The translations under genes and the position numbers were made by a program. From positions 1 through 8,785 of the forward strand of contig CAJKOS010000071.1 of assembly GCA_905201565.1 (NCBI GenBank): 8,785 nucleotides of DNA, in the 5' to 3' direction. The stretch is from an uncultured Erysipelotrichaceae bacterium (GTDB lineage: Bacteria; Bacillota_I; Bacilli_A; Erysipelotrichales; Erysipelotrichaceae). Of the stretch, positions 1 to 6,152 are shown piece by piece. The notes below the pieces were generated by a model. The model did no database searches. It worked only from the letters and a program-made list of their open reading frames with translations, and was not told where the DNA came from. Every line of letters begins with the position of its first letter. Position 1 is the first letter of the stretch.

Positions 1-7
1 CATTCAT

Positions 8-38
8 CTCACCACCTGTAGAGGTGGGAGTATTCTGC
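8..38 (+). mobile_element. Possible right end of an IS200/IS605 (TnpB-type) element
   Basis: Bases 8-30 fold into a hairpin: CTC, a bulged A, CCACCT, loop GTAG, then AGGTGG and GAG. It is followed by GGGAGTATTC-like sequence. Right ends of IS200/IS605-family elements, which are also the 3' end of the TnpB guide RNA, typically have a subterminal hairpin with a TTTAG/TTCAG-like loop followed by GGGAGTA. The resemblance is by eye. The transposase/tnpB part would lie left of the window, so neither the element boundary nor its identity can be confirmed here. There is no U-tract directly after the stem, so an ordinary terminator is less likely. Confidence 0.42.
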
Positions 39-326
39 TGGGGTTTTAGATAAATCACGTGAAAATGCAGTCACTTGCACCACAGGATGTTATTCCGCTT
101 CTTTCGGGAATGAGGAATGTTCACTTCAAATACAGAATAATATTTTAGGAAAACATACCGATTTTCCTGTTTTCTATGCCATTTTCCCTTTATTTCCGCC
201 ATATCTATTGCAATTTTTGGATAAACAATAGATGATGTAGTCAGATACAACTTGGAAAAAGTATAAATCATTGCAACTTGTTACAGACAAATCATCAAAA
301 CAACCAATACGGGAAAGGAGGAAGTG
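39..326. other. A+T-rich gap with no convincing gene
   Basis: This stretch separates the left-edge hairpin from the DUF3825 gene. Two minus-strand reading frames cross it (66 and 62 codons), but neither has a ribosome binding site or a recognisable sequence. Small motifs are visible: ATTCC at 92-96 and GGAAT at 107-111 form a 5-bp inverted repeat with a 10-base spacer, and GGAAT recurs at 114-118. A TATAAA lies at 262-267 but has no good -35 partner. The only clear signal is AAAGGAGG at 314-321, the ribosome binding site of the next gene. Confidence 0.5.
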
Positions 327-1109
327 ATGAATGACAAATTCGGAGAATACAATTTGTATCACTTTGCCTATTGTGGCACAGATGACAGTTTCTACAGAAA
401 ACTGGAAAACCTCTCAGAATTAGCAGAACAGGAAATCTGGGGATTTGATGAAACCAATCCATTAAGTATTCTCAAAATTTATATTTACAGAACATTCGAA
501 CGATGTAATTCACAAAACAAAATACTCGTTTCAAAAGATCAGGAATATGCCTGTTCCAATACAGGATTATTAACACCATACGGAAAAGACATCCTGATGT
601 ACTTTGGAAGAAATCTGAAAGAAGGTGTTTCCCCCTGGTACTTCCGGGACTTCAAGGTATATACCGACCGGGAGGTGATGAACCATTTCTGTTCAGTACC
701 AGAACTTGCTACATATGCGGACGATTATGAACAGCTGTACTTCAAACCAGGTATGCACATGGAAGTCAGCTACGACCACATTCTCGATGATAACTGGGAG
801 AGGATTCATAACGAAATACCGTTTGATAAAGCAGTTGTCAGAACATTATTGTTTGGTGCAATAGAAGACGCGAAGCTGCGTGTAAAAAGAAACCTCAGAC
901 TTGCAGTACCACAGTTCTATAAAAACCAGATCATGTTCTTATTGCCAATCAAAATACCGATCAGTGATGAAAAACAGGTAACCATGGCACTTGCCGTGGA
1001 GGAAACAGAACAGAAACAATATCGGGCAAATACGATTTTCACAAGGGAAATGGCTTATGAAAAAGCACGTTTATTAATGAAACCAGACTCCAACTGGCTG
1101 ATTGAATAA
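327..1109 (+). CDS. DUF3825 domain-containing protein
   Basis: Predicted soluble protein of 260 residues with no signal peptide or membrane segment. I recognise it as DUF3825 from the family-like blocks LYHFAY near residue 10, the SNTGL segment near 77-81, WYFRDF near 104-109, the YDHILDDN segment near 149-156, and the C-terminal YRANTIFTREMAYEKARLL with KPDSNWL. The domain appears to fill the whole protein. In other bacteria DUF3825 occurs alone or attached to predicted RNA-binding (OST-HTH-type) or nucleic-acid-related domains, but its biochemical role is not established, so no function is assigned. GTG at 324 is also in frame, but AAAGGAGG at 314-321 lies only 2 bases from it and 5 from ATG 327, so I chose the ATG. 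The gene is visibly A+T-richer than the right half (421-480 has 20 of 60 G+C; 6361-6420 has 28 of 60) and sits beside a possible IS end, which would fit acquisition. Confidence 0.8.
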   Translation: MNDKFGEYNLYHFAYCGTDDSFYRKLENLSELAEQEIWGFDETNPLSILKIYIYRTFERCNSQNKILVSKDQEYACSNTGLLTPYGKDILMYFGRNLKEGVSPWYFRDFKVYTDREVMNHFCSVPELATYADDYEQLYFKPGMHMEVSYDHILDDNWERIHNEIPFDKAVVRTLLFGAIEDAKLRVKRNLRLAVPQFYKNQIMFLLPIKIPISDEKQVTMALAVEETEQKQYRANTIFTREMAYEKARLLMKPDSNWLIE

Positions 1110-1147
1110 AAAAAGAAAAGTGATCATCTTTTCATGAGATAAATCAC
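1108..1147 (-). terminator. Rho-independent terminator, minus strand (probable end of van transcript)
   Basis: Read on the minus strand, GTGAT (1147-1143) and ATCT (1140-1137) pair with AGAT (1129-1126) and ATCAC (1124-1120), with small internal bulges. The stem is followed by TTTTCTTTTTTT (1119-1108). The U-tract is present only in the minus direction. No minus-strand gene ends here; the nearest upstream minus-strand gene is vanW, ending at 1586, so this is the first plausible stop for the van transcript. The stem is interrupted and moderate in strength. It might also weakly end the DUF3825 transcript in the + direction, but there the tail is CCTTCTATT. Confidence 0.5.
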
Positions 1148-1164
1148 CCTTCTATTAAAACCAA

Positions 1165-1175
1165 TGCTATATAAT
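1165..1175 (+). promoter_or_regulatory. Candidate extended -10 promoter of the small membrane gene
   Basis: TGCTATATAAT contains a TG-N-TATATA extended -10 and an exact TATAAT (1170-1175). No TTGACA-like -35 is present at 16-18 bases upstream, which is tolerated for extended -10 promoters. Transcription would begin near 1181-1183, immediately before the inverted repeat at 1184-1207, and give a leader of roughly 100 bases before ATG 1280. Confidence 0.35.
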
Positions 1176-1183
1176 CCGTCAGC

Positions 1184-1207
1184 TATGTGAAATCTCCCTC
1201 TCACATA
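1184..1207 (+). repeat. Perfect 7-bp inverted repeat in leader (TATGTGA / TCACATA)
   Basis: TATGTGA at 1184-1190 and TCACATA at 1201-1207 are exact complements separated by 10 bases (AATCTCCCTC). It lies just downstream of the candidate -10, so it could be a repressor operator over the transcription start or a 5' leader hairpin. It is not followed by a U-tract and so is not a terminator. The TGTGA/TCACA cores resemble a Crp half-site pair, but the 10-base spacing does not match the 6-base Crp spacer. Confidence 0.45.
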
Positions 1208-1279
1208 ACGTGACTCACTTATATTACGCAATATGCCAGCTATTGTCAAACCCAAATTTGAGACCAGGAGATATGACTT

Positions 1280-1591
1280 ATGAAAAACGAAAAACGTATC
1301 AGAATTTCAACCATTCTCATCATGACTGCAGTCAGCCTTGCCATAGCCTTTGTATTTGCCTGCTTCAAAGGCAGAAACTTATCCGCTTTTGCCAATGGCT
1401 GCTACATCATCAGTATCATCCTCATCGCCTATGGCATCATCGACCTCTGGGCACCAACACCACTATCAAGACCAAAAGATGTGATGCGGGGAATACGCCA
1501 TGAACCAATACACAATGGCAGAGCAGACCTCAATGCCCTGATTGTGGTGGTGATATTGCTCATCATTGCAACAATTGTTGAAATGCTATGA
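1280..1591 (+). CDS. Small three-helix membrane protein, unknown function
   Basis: A 103-residue protein with a short basic N-terminus (KNEKRIR), hydrophobic segments at about residues 11-29, 39-57 and 85-101, and a hydrophilic stretch (about 60-84) containing PRP-type and HEP residues. The layout loosely recalls small DUF3899-type membrane proteins, but I cannot assign it. AGGAG at 1266-1270 lies 9 bases before ATG 1280. A longer reading frame in another phase (from 1210) lacks any membrane or domain signature and is read as a shadow. The gene converges with vanW: its TGA (1589-1591) lies inside the vanW 3' end, giving a 6-base overlap, and its terminator lies within vanW. Confidence 0.7.
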   Translation: MKNEKRIRISTILIMTAVSLAIAFVFACFKGRNLSAFANGCYIISIILIAYGIIDLWAPTPLSRPKDVMRGIRHEPIHNGRADLNALIVVVILLIIATIVEML

Positions 1592-2401
1592 ATGACTGGC
1601 TTCCTGCGGGAAGCCTTTTATTTCATAACCGAGTTTCACCCTGTTATGATACAAAAGCTGCGACTTCAATATCCTTCCCTCCTCATCCAGTTCATCCCTA
1701 TATACATCCGCATGTTCATACACATCATCGCCATTTCTTTCATAACGGACCTCTCCATTATGTACACCATATGCAATCTTCTTTGCATTATCTGTACGCA
1801 ATATGCCAGTCATATAGTTTTCATCAAACACAAAGAATAATTGATACGTAAATGGTGTATCATTGCGCACCTTGAGATCCAGCCAGCCTTCAGACACCGT
1901 CGCATCGATACCACATAACGTATCAGGATCCGGATCAGGGAAATCCTTCTCTGCATGCCCATGTCTTTCCACAATGGTTAGTGGTGAGTGCAGAAACATA
2001 TCAAACAGGACATTGCTCATCTGACATAGTCCTCCACCATTTGCTGTGGTAAGCTTGCCATTCACTACTACCAGTCCATCTTTATATGATTCTTTTTCAT
2101 CCGCATGTCTGACCCTCATCCAGAATGAAAATGTCTCATGTGGCTGGATCAGTAAGTTTTGCATCGTTTTTGCTGCAAGCTTCAGATTATGTACTTTGTT
2201 TTTCTGGTATTGCATATCAAATCCCGTATTTTCATTCATCATATTGGAAGTCACACGATATTGTTCATATGGCAGTGCTTCTTTAAAATGACTGCTATAT
2301 GTATTGTGATCCAGTTTCATCTTGCGATAAAAGAAGAAACACCTCTCCTTCTTGCGCAATGGCAGTAACCATGGCGCTATCTCTGTCAGCCTTTTTCTCA
2401 T
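1586..2401 (-). CDS. vanW: VanW family protein
   Basis: A 271-residue VanW-domain (PF04294) protein. Conserved blocks are visible: LKLAAKTMQNLLIQPHETFSFW at about residues 73-94, the GGGLCQMSN motif at about 122-130, HSPLTIVER at about 138-146, and a DATVSEG/WLDLKVRN region at about 166-180. VanW accompanies vanB and vanG resistance operons, but its biochemical role is unknown and it is not essential for resistance. It is the last gene of the operon: its ATG overlaps the vanTr stop in an ATGA arrangement, preceded by GGAAAGGA as ribosome binding site. There is no signal peptide or clear membrane helix, only a moderately hydrophobic, aromatic-rich N-terminus. In enterococcal vanG operons vanW lies upstream of the ligase; here it lies after the racemase. 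Its 3' end overlaps the convergent small membrane gene and contains that gene's terminator. Confidence 0.88.
   Translation of the reverse strand: MRKRLTEIAPWLLPLRKKERCFFFYRKMKLDHNTYSSHFKEALPYEQYRVTSNMMNENTGFDMQYQKNKVHNLKLAAKTMQNLLIQPHETFSFWMRVRHADEKESYKDGLVVVNGKLTTANGGGLCQMSNVLFDMFLHSPLTIVERHGHAEKDFPDPDPDTLCGIDATVSEGWLDLKVRNDTPFTYQLFFVFDENYMTGILRTDNAKKIAYGVHNGEVRYERNGDDVYEHADVYRDELDEEGRILKSQLLYHNRVKLGYEIKGFPQEASHS
1598..1623 (+). terminator. Strong rho-independent terminator inside vanW (antisense)
   Basis: GGCTTCC (1598-1604), loop TGCG, and GGAAGCC (1609-1615) form a perfect 7-bp stem followed by TTTTATTT (1616-1623). It ends the transcript of the small membrane gene 7 bases after its stop. 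On the opposite strand the same bases encode the last residues of VanW (GFPQEA). No U-tract follows on that strand, so it should act in the + direction only. Confidence 0.8.
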
Positions 2402-3495
2402 ATGTATATCCTTTCCAGCCGGGAAGAAAGCCCAGCTAATAATTCATTCGCAATTGTTCCACTCCATCCAGCAGCTTCTTCAACTGTGATTTCTTCCTCT
2501 CCATCTTTCCCAATGATCGTCACCACATCGCCAGCAGTACAATCCAATCCTGTCACATCCACAAACATCTGATCCATGCACATGCGTCCAATGATCTTTG
2601 CCCGCCTGCCATGCATCAATACATATCCCTTTTCGACCATATTGCGCATCAGTCCATCCCCATAACCGATAGAAAGATCTGCCACCTGCATTTCTTTCTT
2701 TGCCGTAAAGGACAAGCCATACCCTATGCTTTCTCCTGCTTTCAAACAGCGCACAGACATAATTCTGCATTGCACATGCATTACCCTTTTCAAAGGAAGG
2801 CAAAGTGGTTCTTCATCACTTTCTCCACAACCATATAGTGCTATGCCACATCGCACCCCGTCATAGATTTTTTCTCTGTACCGGGCAACACCATAACTGG
2901 CAAGAAGATGTTTCATCAGCTTTCCATGCTGTTCTGCACTTGCACAAGCCTTTTCAAACCGTTCTCTCTGCAATCTTGTAAATTTCCTGTCTTCTTCTTT
3001 GAGAGAAGCAGAGACACAAAGATGAGAGAAAATACCTGTCACATGCAGATGGGAAAGCTGCAATGCTTCTTCAATCCCCCTTTCATCGTCATAGGGAAGT
3101 CCAAGTCTATGCATACCGGTATCAATCGCAAGATGACACTCTGCAGGCACTCCACTTTCATTGAGCCTGTTGGCATATGCCTCATCTACAATCGTCTGTA
3201 CCAGGTCATATTCAGAAAGCTCTTTTGCAAGGTGAGGATCCGTTTCTCCAAGAATCAATATCTTTCCCTGTATCCCACCTTTGCGCAATGCCACAGCCTC
3301 ATCAAAAGAAGCTGTACAAAACCACTTTGTACCATGTGCTTCAAGAACCCTTGCCACCTGCAACAAACCATGACCATAGGCATTTGCCTTGACCACTGCC
3401 ATCAACGGGCAGCCAGCTTTTTCTTCCAATATCATTTTGTTATGCACAAGTGCATCTGTATCAATCACACACCAGGCTCTTCGCTTTTCTTTCAT
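2398..3495 (-). CDS. vanTr: Serine/alanine racemase, catalytic (PLP) half of VanT
   Basis: A cytoplasmic, fold-type III PLP racemase of 365 residues, full length for the Alr family. The PLP lysine is K36 in VVKANAYGHG (34-43), the second catalytic base is Y278 in LSIGYGDG (274-281), and GRMCMDQMFVDVT (303-315) is the conserved substrate-pocket block. Near the C-terminus, where alanine racemases usually have a Tyr in an (I/A)(N/A)YE context (Tyr354 in the Geobacillus enzyme), this protein has N350 (TIANELL). VanT proteins have Asn there, and Tyr-to-Asn is known to raise serine racemisation, so production of D-Ser is likely. ATG 3495 follows GAGGAGG (3506-3500). The first 35 bases overlap the vanTm gene in another frame, so translation is probably coupled. 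A housekeeping alanine racemase is the alternative, but N350 and the neighbours argue against it. Confidence 0.88.
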   Translation of the reverse strand: MKEKRRAWCVIDTDALVHNKMILEEKAGCPLMAVVKANAYGHGLLQVARVLEAHGTKWFCTASFDEAVALRKGGIQGKILILGETDPHLAKELSEYDLVQTIVDEAYANRLNESGVPAECHLAIDTGMHRLGLPYDDERGIEEALQLSHLHVTGIFSHLCVSASLKEEDRKFTRLQRERFEKACASAEQHGKLMKHLLASYGVARYREKIYDGVRCGIALYGCGESDEEPLCLPLKRVMHVQCRIMSVRCLKAGESIGYGLSFTAKKEMQVADLSIGYGDGLMRNMVEKGYVLMHGRRAKIIGRMCMDQMFVDVTGLDCTAGDVVTIIGKDGEEEITVEEAAGWSGTIANELLAGLSSRLERIYI

Positions 3496-4465
3496 ACAAC
3501 CTCCTCACCAAAACAAGAAACACCGCAAACGCAAACGACAAAACCGTTGTTGCAATAAAGAGAAACACGCTGTTATGCACAACCATTCCTGTCGATGGAA
3601 TCACTTTGCTAACCAGCCTCAAACCCAAAATCACCAGAGGATGAATGACGTAGACAATTAGACTCATATCACCCGCATGACGCAGCTGCCTTCCTTTCCA
3701 TTGCTGTAATGCCATAAACAAAAACCACATCACCGGAATCAGGGAAACATACATACTGTTGAACCTTTGATAGCCCATATGTCTTGTAAACAAACCTTCC
3801 ATCACAAGACACATGAGGGATATCGTTAATCCAGGCATTGGTTTATAGTTGTTTTTATTGCATACTGCTCCAAGCCAGAGGAAGAACGGCGCAAAGAACA
3901 ACCCATTCCGGGTATATGTAAAAATCGAAAACAGCACATCGTAGAAACTATGTATGATTGGTATTCCTTCAACCGCCCCATACCAGAGATCTCCACCAAC
4001 ACCGATGCCATACAGCAAAGCTGTCACAACGCCTATGAAAGATACTGGCAATCGCTTTAAAAGAAAGAGAACACCAATCCCAACAATCACAGCCGAAAAA
4101 TACCAGAGATGGTAATATGTTCCATCAAAGAAGACCATGCGCACAAAGCCCGTAAAATCTTCAGGCAGCTGCCTGCTGTAAACCAATACCGGTACATACA
4201 GCAATGAACAAAGCGCATATAACAATATTGTCTTCCGTATAAACTTTCTCAATCTCTGCTTGCTGCCAACTTCTTTTCTCAGCCATGGACCGATGACAAA
4301 GTAACCACTCACCATGAAGAAAAACGGTACAGCCACCCTGCCAAGGCAATAGGAGAAAACAAAGTCTGCTTCTTCACTGATGGAAGAAAGCATTGCTGTA
4401 TGGTTGGCAATCACAAAGAGTGCTGCAATGATCCGGAAGTTTTCAATACCCGCAAGACGTTTCAT
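3461..4465 (-). CDS. vanTm: Membrane acyltransferase-3-like half of VanT serine racemase
   Basis: A 334-residue polytopic membrane protein with about ten hydrophobic segments, of the acyltransferase_3 type (PF01757). VanT-like blocks are visible: the N-terminal GIENFRIIAALFVIANHT (about 6-23), GRVAVPFFFMVSGYF (about 42-56), and LIVYVIHPLVI near the C-terminus. In VanT the equivalent N-terminal membrane domain is linked to L-Ser uptake and is fused to the racemase; here it ends on its own with a short basic tail (RRLYERKAKS). It overlaps vanXY by 23 bases and vanTr by 35 bases. The ATG at 4465 has only a weak AAAGAG upstream, which fits translational coupling to vanXY. A generic O-acyltransferase is possible in isolation, but its position between vanXY and vanTr makes VanTm much more likely. 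Separate vanTm and vanTr genes are known from the enterococcal VanL cluster. Confidence 0.87.
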   Translation of the reverse strand: MKRLAGIENFRIIAALFVIANHTAMLSSISEEADFVFSYCLGRVAVPFFFMVSGYFVIGPWLRKEVGSKQRLRKFIRKTILLYALCSLLYVPVLVYSRQLPEDFTGFVRMVFFDGTYYHLWYFSAVIVGIGVLFLLKRLPVSFIGVVTALLYGIGVGGDLWYGAVEGIPIIHSFYDVLFSIFTYTRNGLFFAPFFLWLGAVCNKNNYKPMPGLTISLMCLVMEGLFTRHMGYQRFNSMYVSLIPVMWFLFMALQQWKGRQLRHAGDMSLIVYVIHPLVILGLRLVSKVIPSTGMVVHNSVFLFIATTVLSFAFAVFLVLVRRLYERKAKSLVCD

Positions 4466-5099
4466 AACTCTTTTGTTTCACAGTGATACAGCCATCTCTG
4501 AAGAAGATCTCATAACTATGGTAATAATCACGGTAATACAGCGGATGTTCTGCACTTGTTCTCACACAGAGGTAATCCATATATTCTTCAAGACACCAAT
4601 TCAGCTTATCCATGATCCTGGCATGCGGGTACCCGACATAACGGAAATGCCATGGCTCTTCCGCAATATGCGTTATTGTCTGTTTTTCCTTTGTATACCG
4701 CTGTATCCATCCATAATAGGGTGCCATTTGACGAAATCTCTGACATACACCCTCGTACGGAAAATCCGGTCGGATAAAATCGATGACATCCTTCTTCAAT
4801 CCAAGATCAATCGCAAGACCAGTCTCATGTTCACTGCAGCCAGGTTTTGCCACAAACTGCTCTGTGAATTCTTTTCCATTCTCTTCAAGACTTTCTTCAT
4901 ACAAAGCAATCTGTTCTGCATGTGAGCGATATCCGCTGACTGCCACTATCTCAGTTTCACCATGCACTGTTTCCAATAACCGCTTCAAAGAAGGAATCAC
5001 TTCCGTACGCAGCAGCACACCCTGAAAATCCGCAAGATCACATGTTCTCACTTCCTGTTGTAAAGGATGTGTACCATTCACAAGAACCAATCCTTCCAT
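4443..5099 (-). CDS. vanXY: VanXY-type D,D-dipeptidase/carboxypeptidase
   Basis: A 218-residue zinc D,D-peptidase of the M15B (VanY/VanXY) family. Expected zinc ligands are H91 and D98 in SEHETGLAID (89-98) and H151 in EEPWHFRYVG (147-156), with E148 as catalytic base; SGYRS (55-59) is a further family block. It has no signal peptide or membrane anchor, so it should act in the cytoplasm like VanXY rather than at the surface like VanY. There it would cleave D-Ala-D-Ala and the terminal D-Ala of precursors. A C-terminal extension of about 60 residues follows the EPWH block. GTG at 5102 is in frame, but ATG 5099 overlaps the vanG stop as TGATG and lies 7 bases from GGAGG, so I chose the ATG. The balance of dipeptidase against carboxypeptidase activity cannot be read from sequence. 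Confidence 0.87.
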   Translation of the reverse strand: MEGLVLVNGTHPLQQEVRTCDLADFQGVLLRTEVIPSLKRLLETVHGETEIVAVSGYRSHAEQIALYEESLEENGKEFTEQFVAKPGCSEHETGLAIDLGLKKDVIDFIRPDFPYEGVCQRFRQMAPYYGWIQRYTKEKQTITHIAEEPWHFRYVGYPHARIMDKLNWCLEEYMDYLCVRTSAEHPLYYRDYYHSYEIFFRDGCITVKQKSYETSCGY

Positions 5100-6127
5100 C
5101 ACTCCACCTCCAGAAGCTTTGCGATCACTTCTTCAAATGCTAACCCTGTTTCACACATCATCTTCGGAAAGCGGGAATGACTGGTAAACCCGGGAATTGT
5201 ATTCACTTCATTGAAATACACCGTGCCATCTTCTTTCAAAAAGAAGTCAACCCTTGCAAAATCCCGACAATCCAGCAACCGGTACACCACCTTTGCCTTT
5301 TCCTGTATTTCCTGTTTCTTCTCATCTGAAATCTCTGCAGGCACAAGGATCTTCGATGTTTTGAGCGTATATTTTTCTTCATAATCAAAGAAATCTGTCG
5401 AAAGGACAATCTCATCTGGCACACCAGTTACCAGTCCTTTCCTTCCCATCACAGCACAGCCAATTTCCACACCTTCGATCTTTTCTTCCACAATCACCGT
5501 ATTATCATAGGCAAAGGCGCGCTGCACTGCTTCTCTGAGTTCTCCTTCTTCCTGAATGCATGTTATGCCGAAGGAAGAACCGGACTTTACCGGTTTGATA
5601 AACAAAGGAAATCCAAGATTCCTGATTTCTGCAAGCTTTGTTTCAACTTCCTCTTCATCCTGCAGGACAATATGCCTTGCGACTGCAATACCAGCAGAAG
5701 AAACAAGCATGTCAGCCCTCACCTTATCCATGCATAAAGCTGAGGAAAGAACACCACAACCGATAACCTCTATACCACAGAGTTCCAATACACCCTGTAC
5801 CGTACCATCCTCACCATTTTTCCCATGCAGGATTGGTAAAGCCACATCCACTGTAAGAAACTTTCTTTCATTGTCCTTCCAATAGACGAAACCATGTTCT
5901 TCTTTGTTCATGGATGGATAGAGGCGGATGGACGCTTGTTTTCGCCACGAGCCATCTGCTATTTCTTCCACACCACCTTCATGCCAGTACCATGTGCCAT
6001 CATGCTGATCAATGCCAACCATGATGACTTCTTCCTGTATGGCACTGATCACAGATGCTGCAGACTGCAATGACACCTCGTATTCACTTGTGACTCCTCC
6101 AAACAAAACAGCAATTTTACGTTTCAT
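5099..6127 (-). CDS. vanG: VanG-type D-alanine-D-serine ligase
   Basis: An ATP-grasp ligase of 342 residues, close to the usual length for VanG/Ddl proteins. Visible blocks are the N-terminal LFGGVTSEYEVSLQSA (8-23), LHGKNGEDG (100-108), FIKPVKSGSSFGI (176-188) of the ATP-binding fold, VEIGCAVMG (220-228), TDFFDYEEKYTLKTSKI (244-260) at the omega-loop region, and NEVNTIPGFTSH (306-317), followed by SRFPKMM. The IGCAV, FFDYEEKYTLKTSKI and TSHSRFP stretches resemble VanG/VanC-type ligases more than housekeeping Ddl. It would join D-Ala and D-Ser for peptidoglycan precursors. The open frame extends 15 codons upstream, but ATG 6127 is preceded by AGAAGGG at 5 bases and starts the canonical KIAVLFGG. 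It is the first gene of the van operon; D-Ser specificity is inferred from motifs and from the linked racemase. Confidence 0.9.
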   Translation of the reverse strand: MKRKIAVLFGGVTSEYEVSLQSAASVISAIQEEVIMVGIDQHDGTWYWHEGGVEEIADGSWRKQASIRLYPSMNKEEHGFVYWKDNERKFLTVDVALPILHGKNGEDGTVQGVLELCGIEVIGCGVLSSALCMDKVRADMLVSSAGIAVARHIVLQDEEEVETKLAEIRNLGFPLFIKPVKSGSSFGITCIQEEGELREAVQRAFAYDNTVIVEEKIEGVEIGCAVMGRKGLVTGVPDEIVLSTDFFDYEEKYTLKTSKILVPAEISDEKKQEIQEKAKVVYRLLDCRDFARVDFFLKEDGTVYFNEVNTIPGFTSHSRFPKMMCETGLAFEEVIAKLLEVE

Positions 6128-6152
6128 AAACACCCTTCTTTCTTGTGATTTC

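Noticed and set aside
8..30. Left-edge hairpin as an ordinary rho-independent terminator
   Set aside because: The stem is followed by TATTCTGCTGGGG rather than a T-run; the first T-rich bases come more than 12 bases later.
71..362. Two minus-strand frames of 66 and 62 codons in the left gap
   Set aside because: Neither has a ribosome binding site, they overlap each other, and their translations match nothing I recognise.
1210..1503. 97-codon + strand frame overlapping the small membrane gene
   Set aside because: The translation is His/Gln/Cys-rich and non-domain-like. The overlapping frame from 1280 has a ribosome binding site at proper spacing and clear membrane helices.
1202..1921. 10-base repeat CACATAACGT at 1202-1211 and 1912-1921
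   Set aside because: Matches of this length are expected many times by chance in a window of this size.
2908..3558. 216-codon + strand frame over the racemase
   Set aside because: It is the shadow of vanTr, with a Cys/His/Phe-rich translation and no initiation signal.
5099..6127. Housekeeping D-Ala-D-Ala ligase (Ddl) for the vanG gene
   Set aside because: The omega-loop and C-terminal blocks resemble VanG/VanC-type ligases, and the gene is coupled to vanXY and a VanT-type racemase; specificity still needs an assay.
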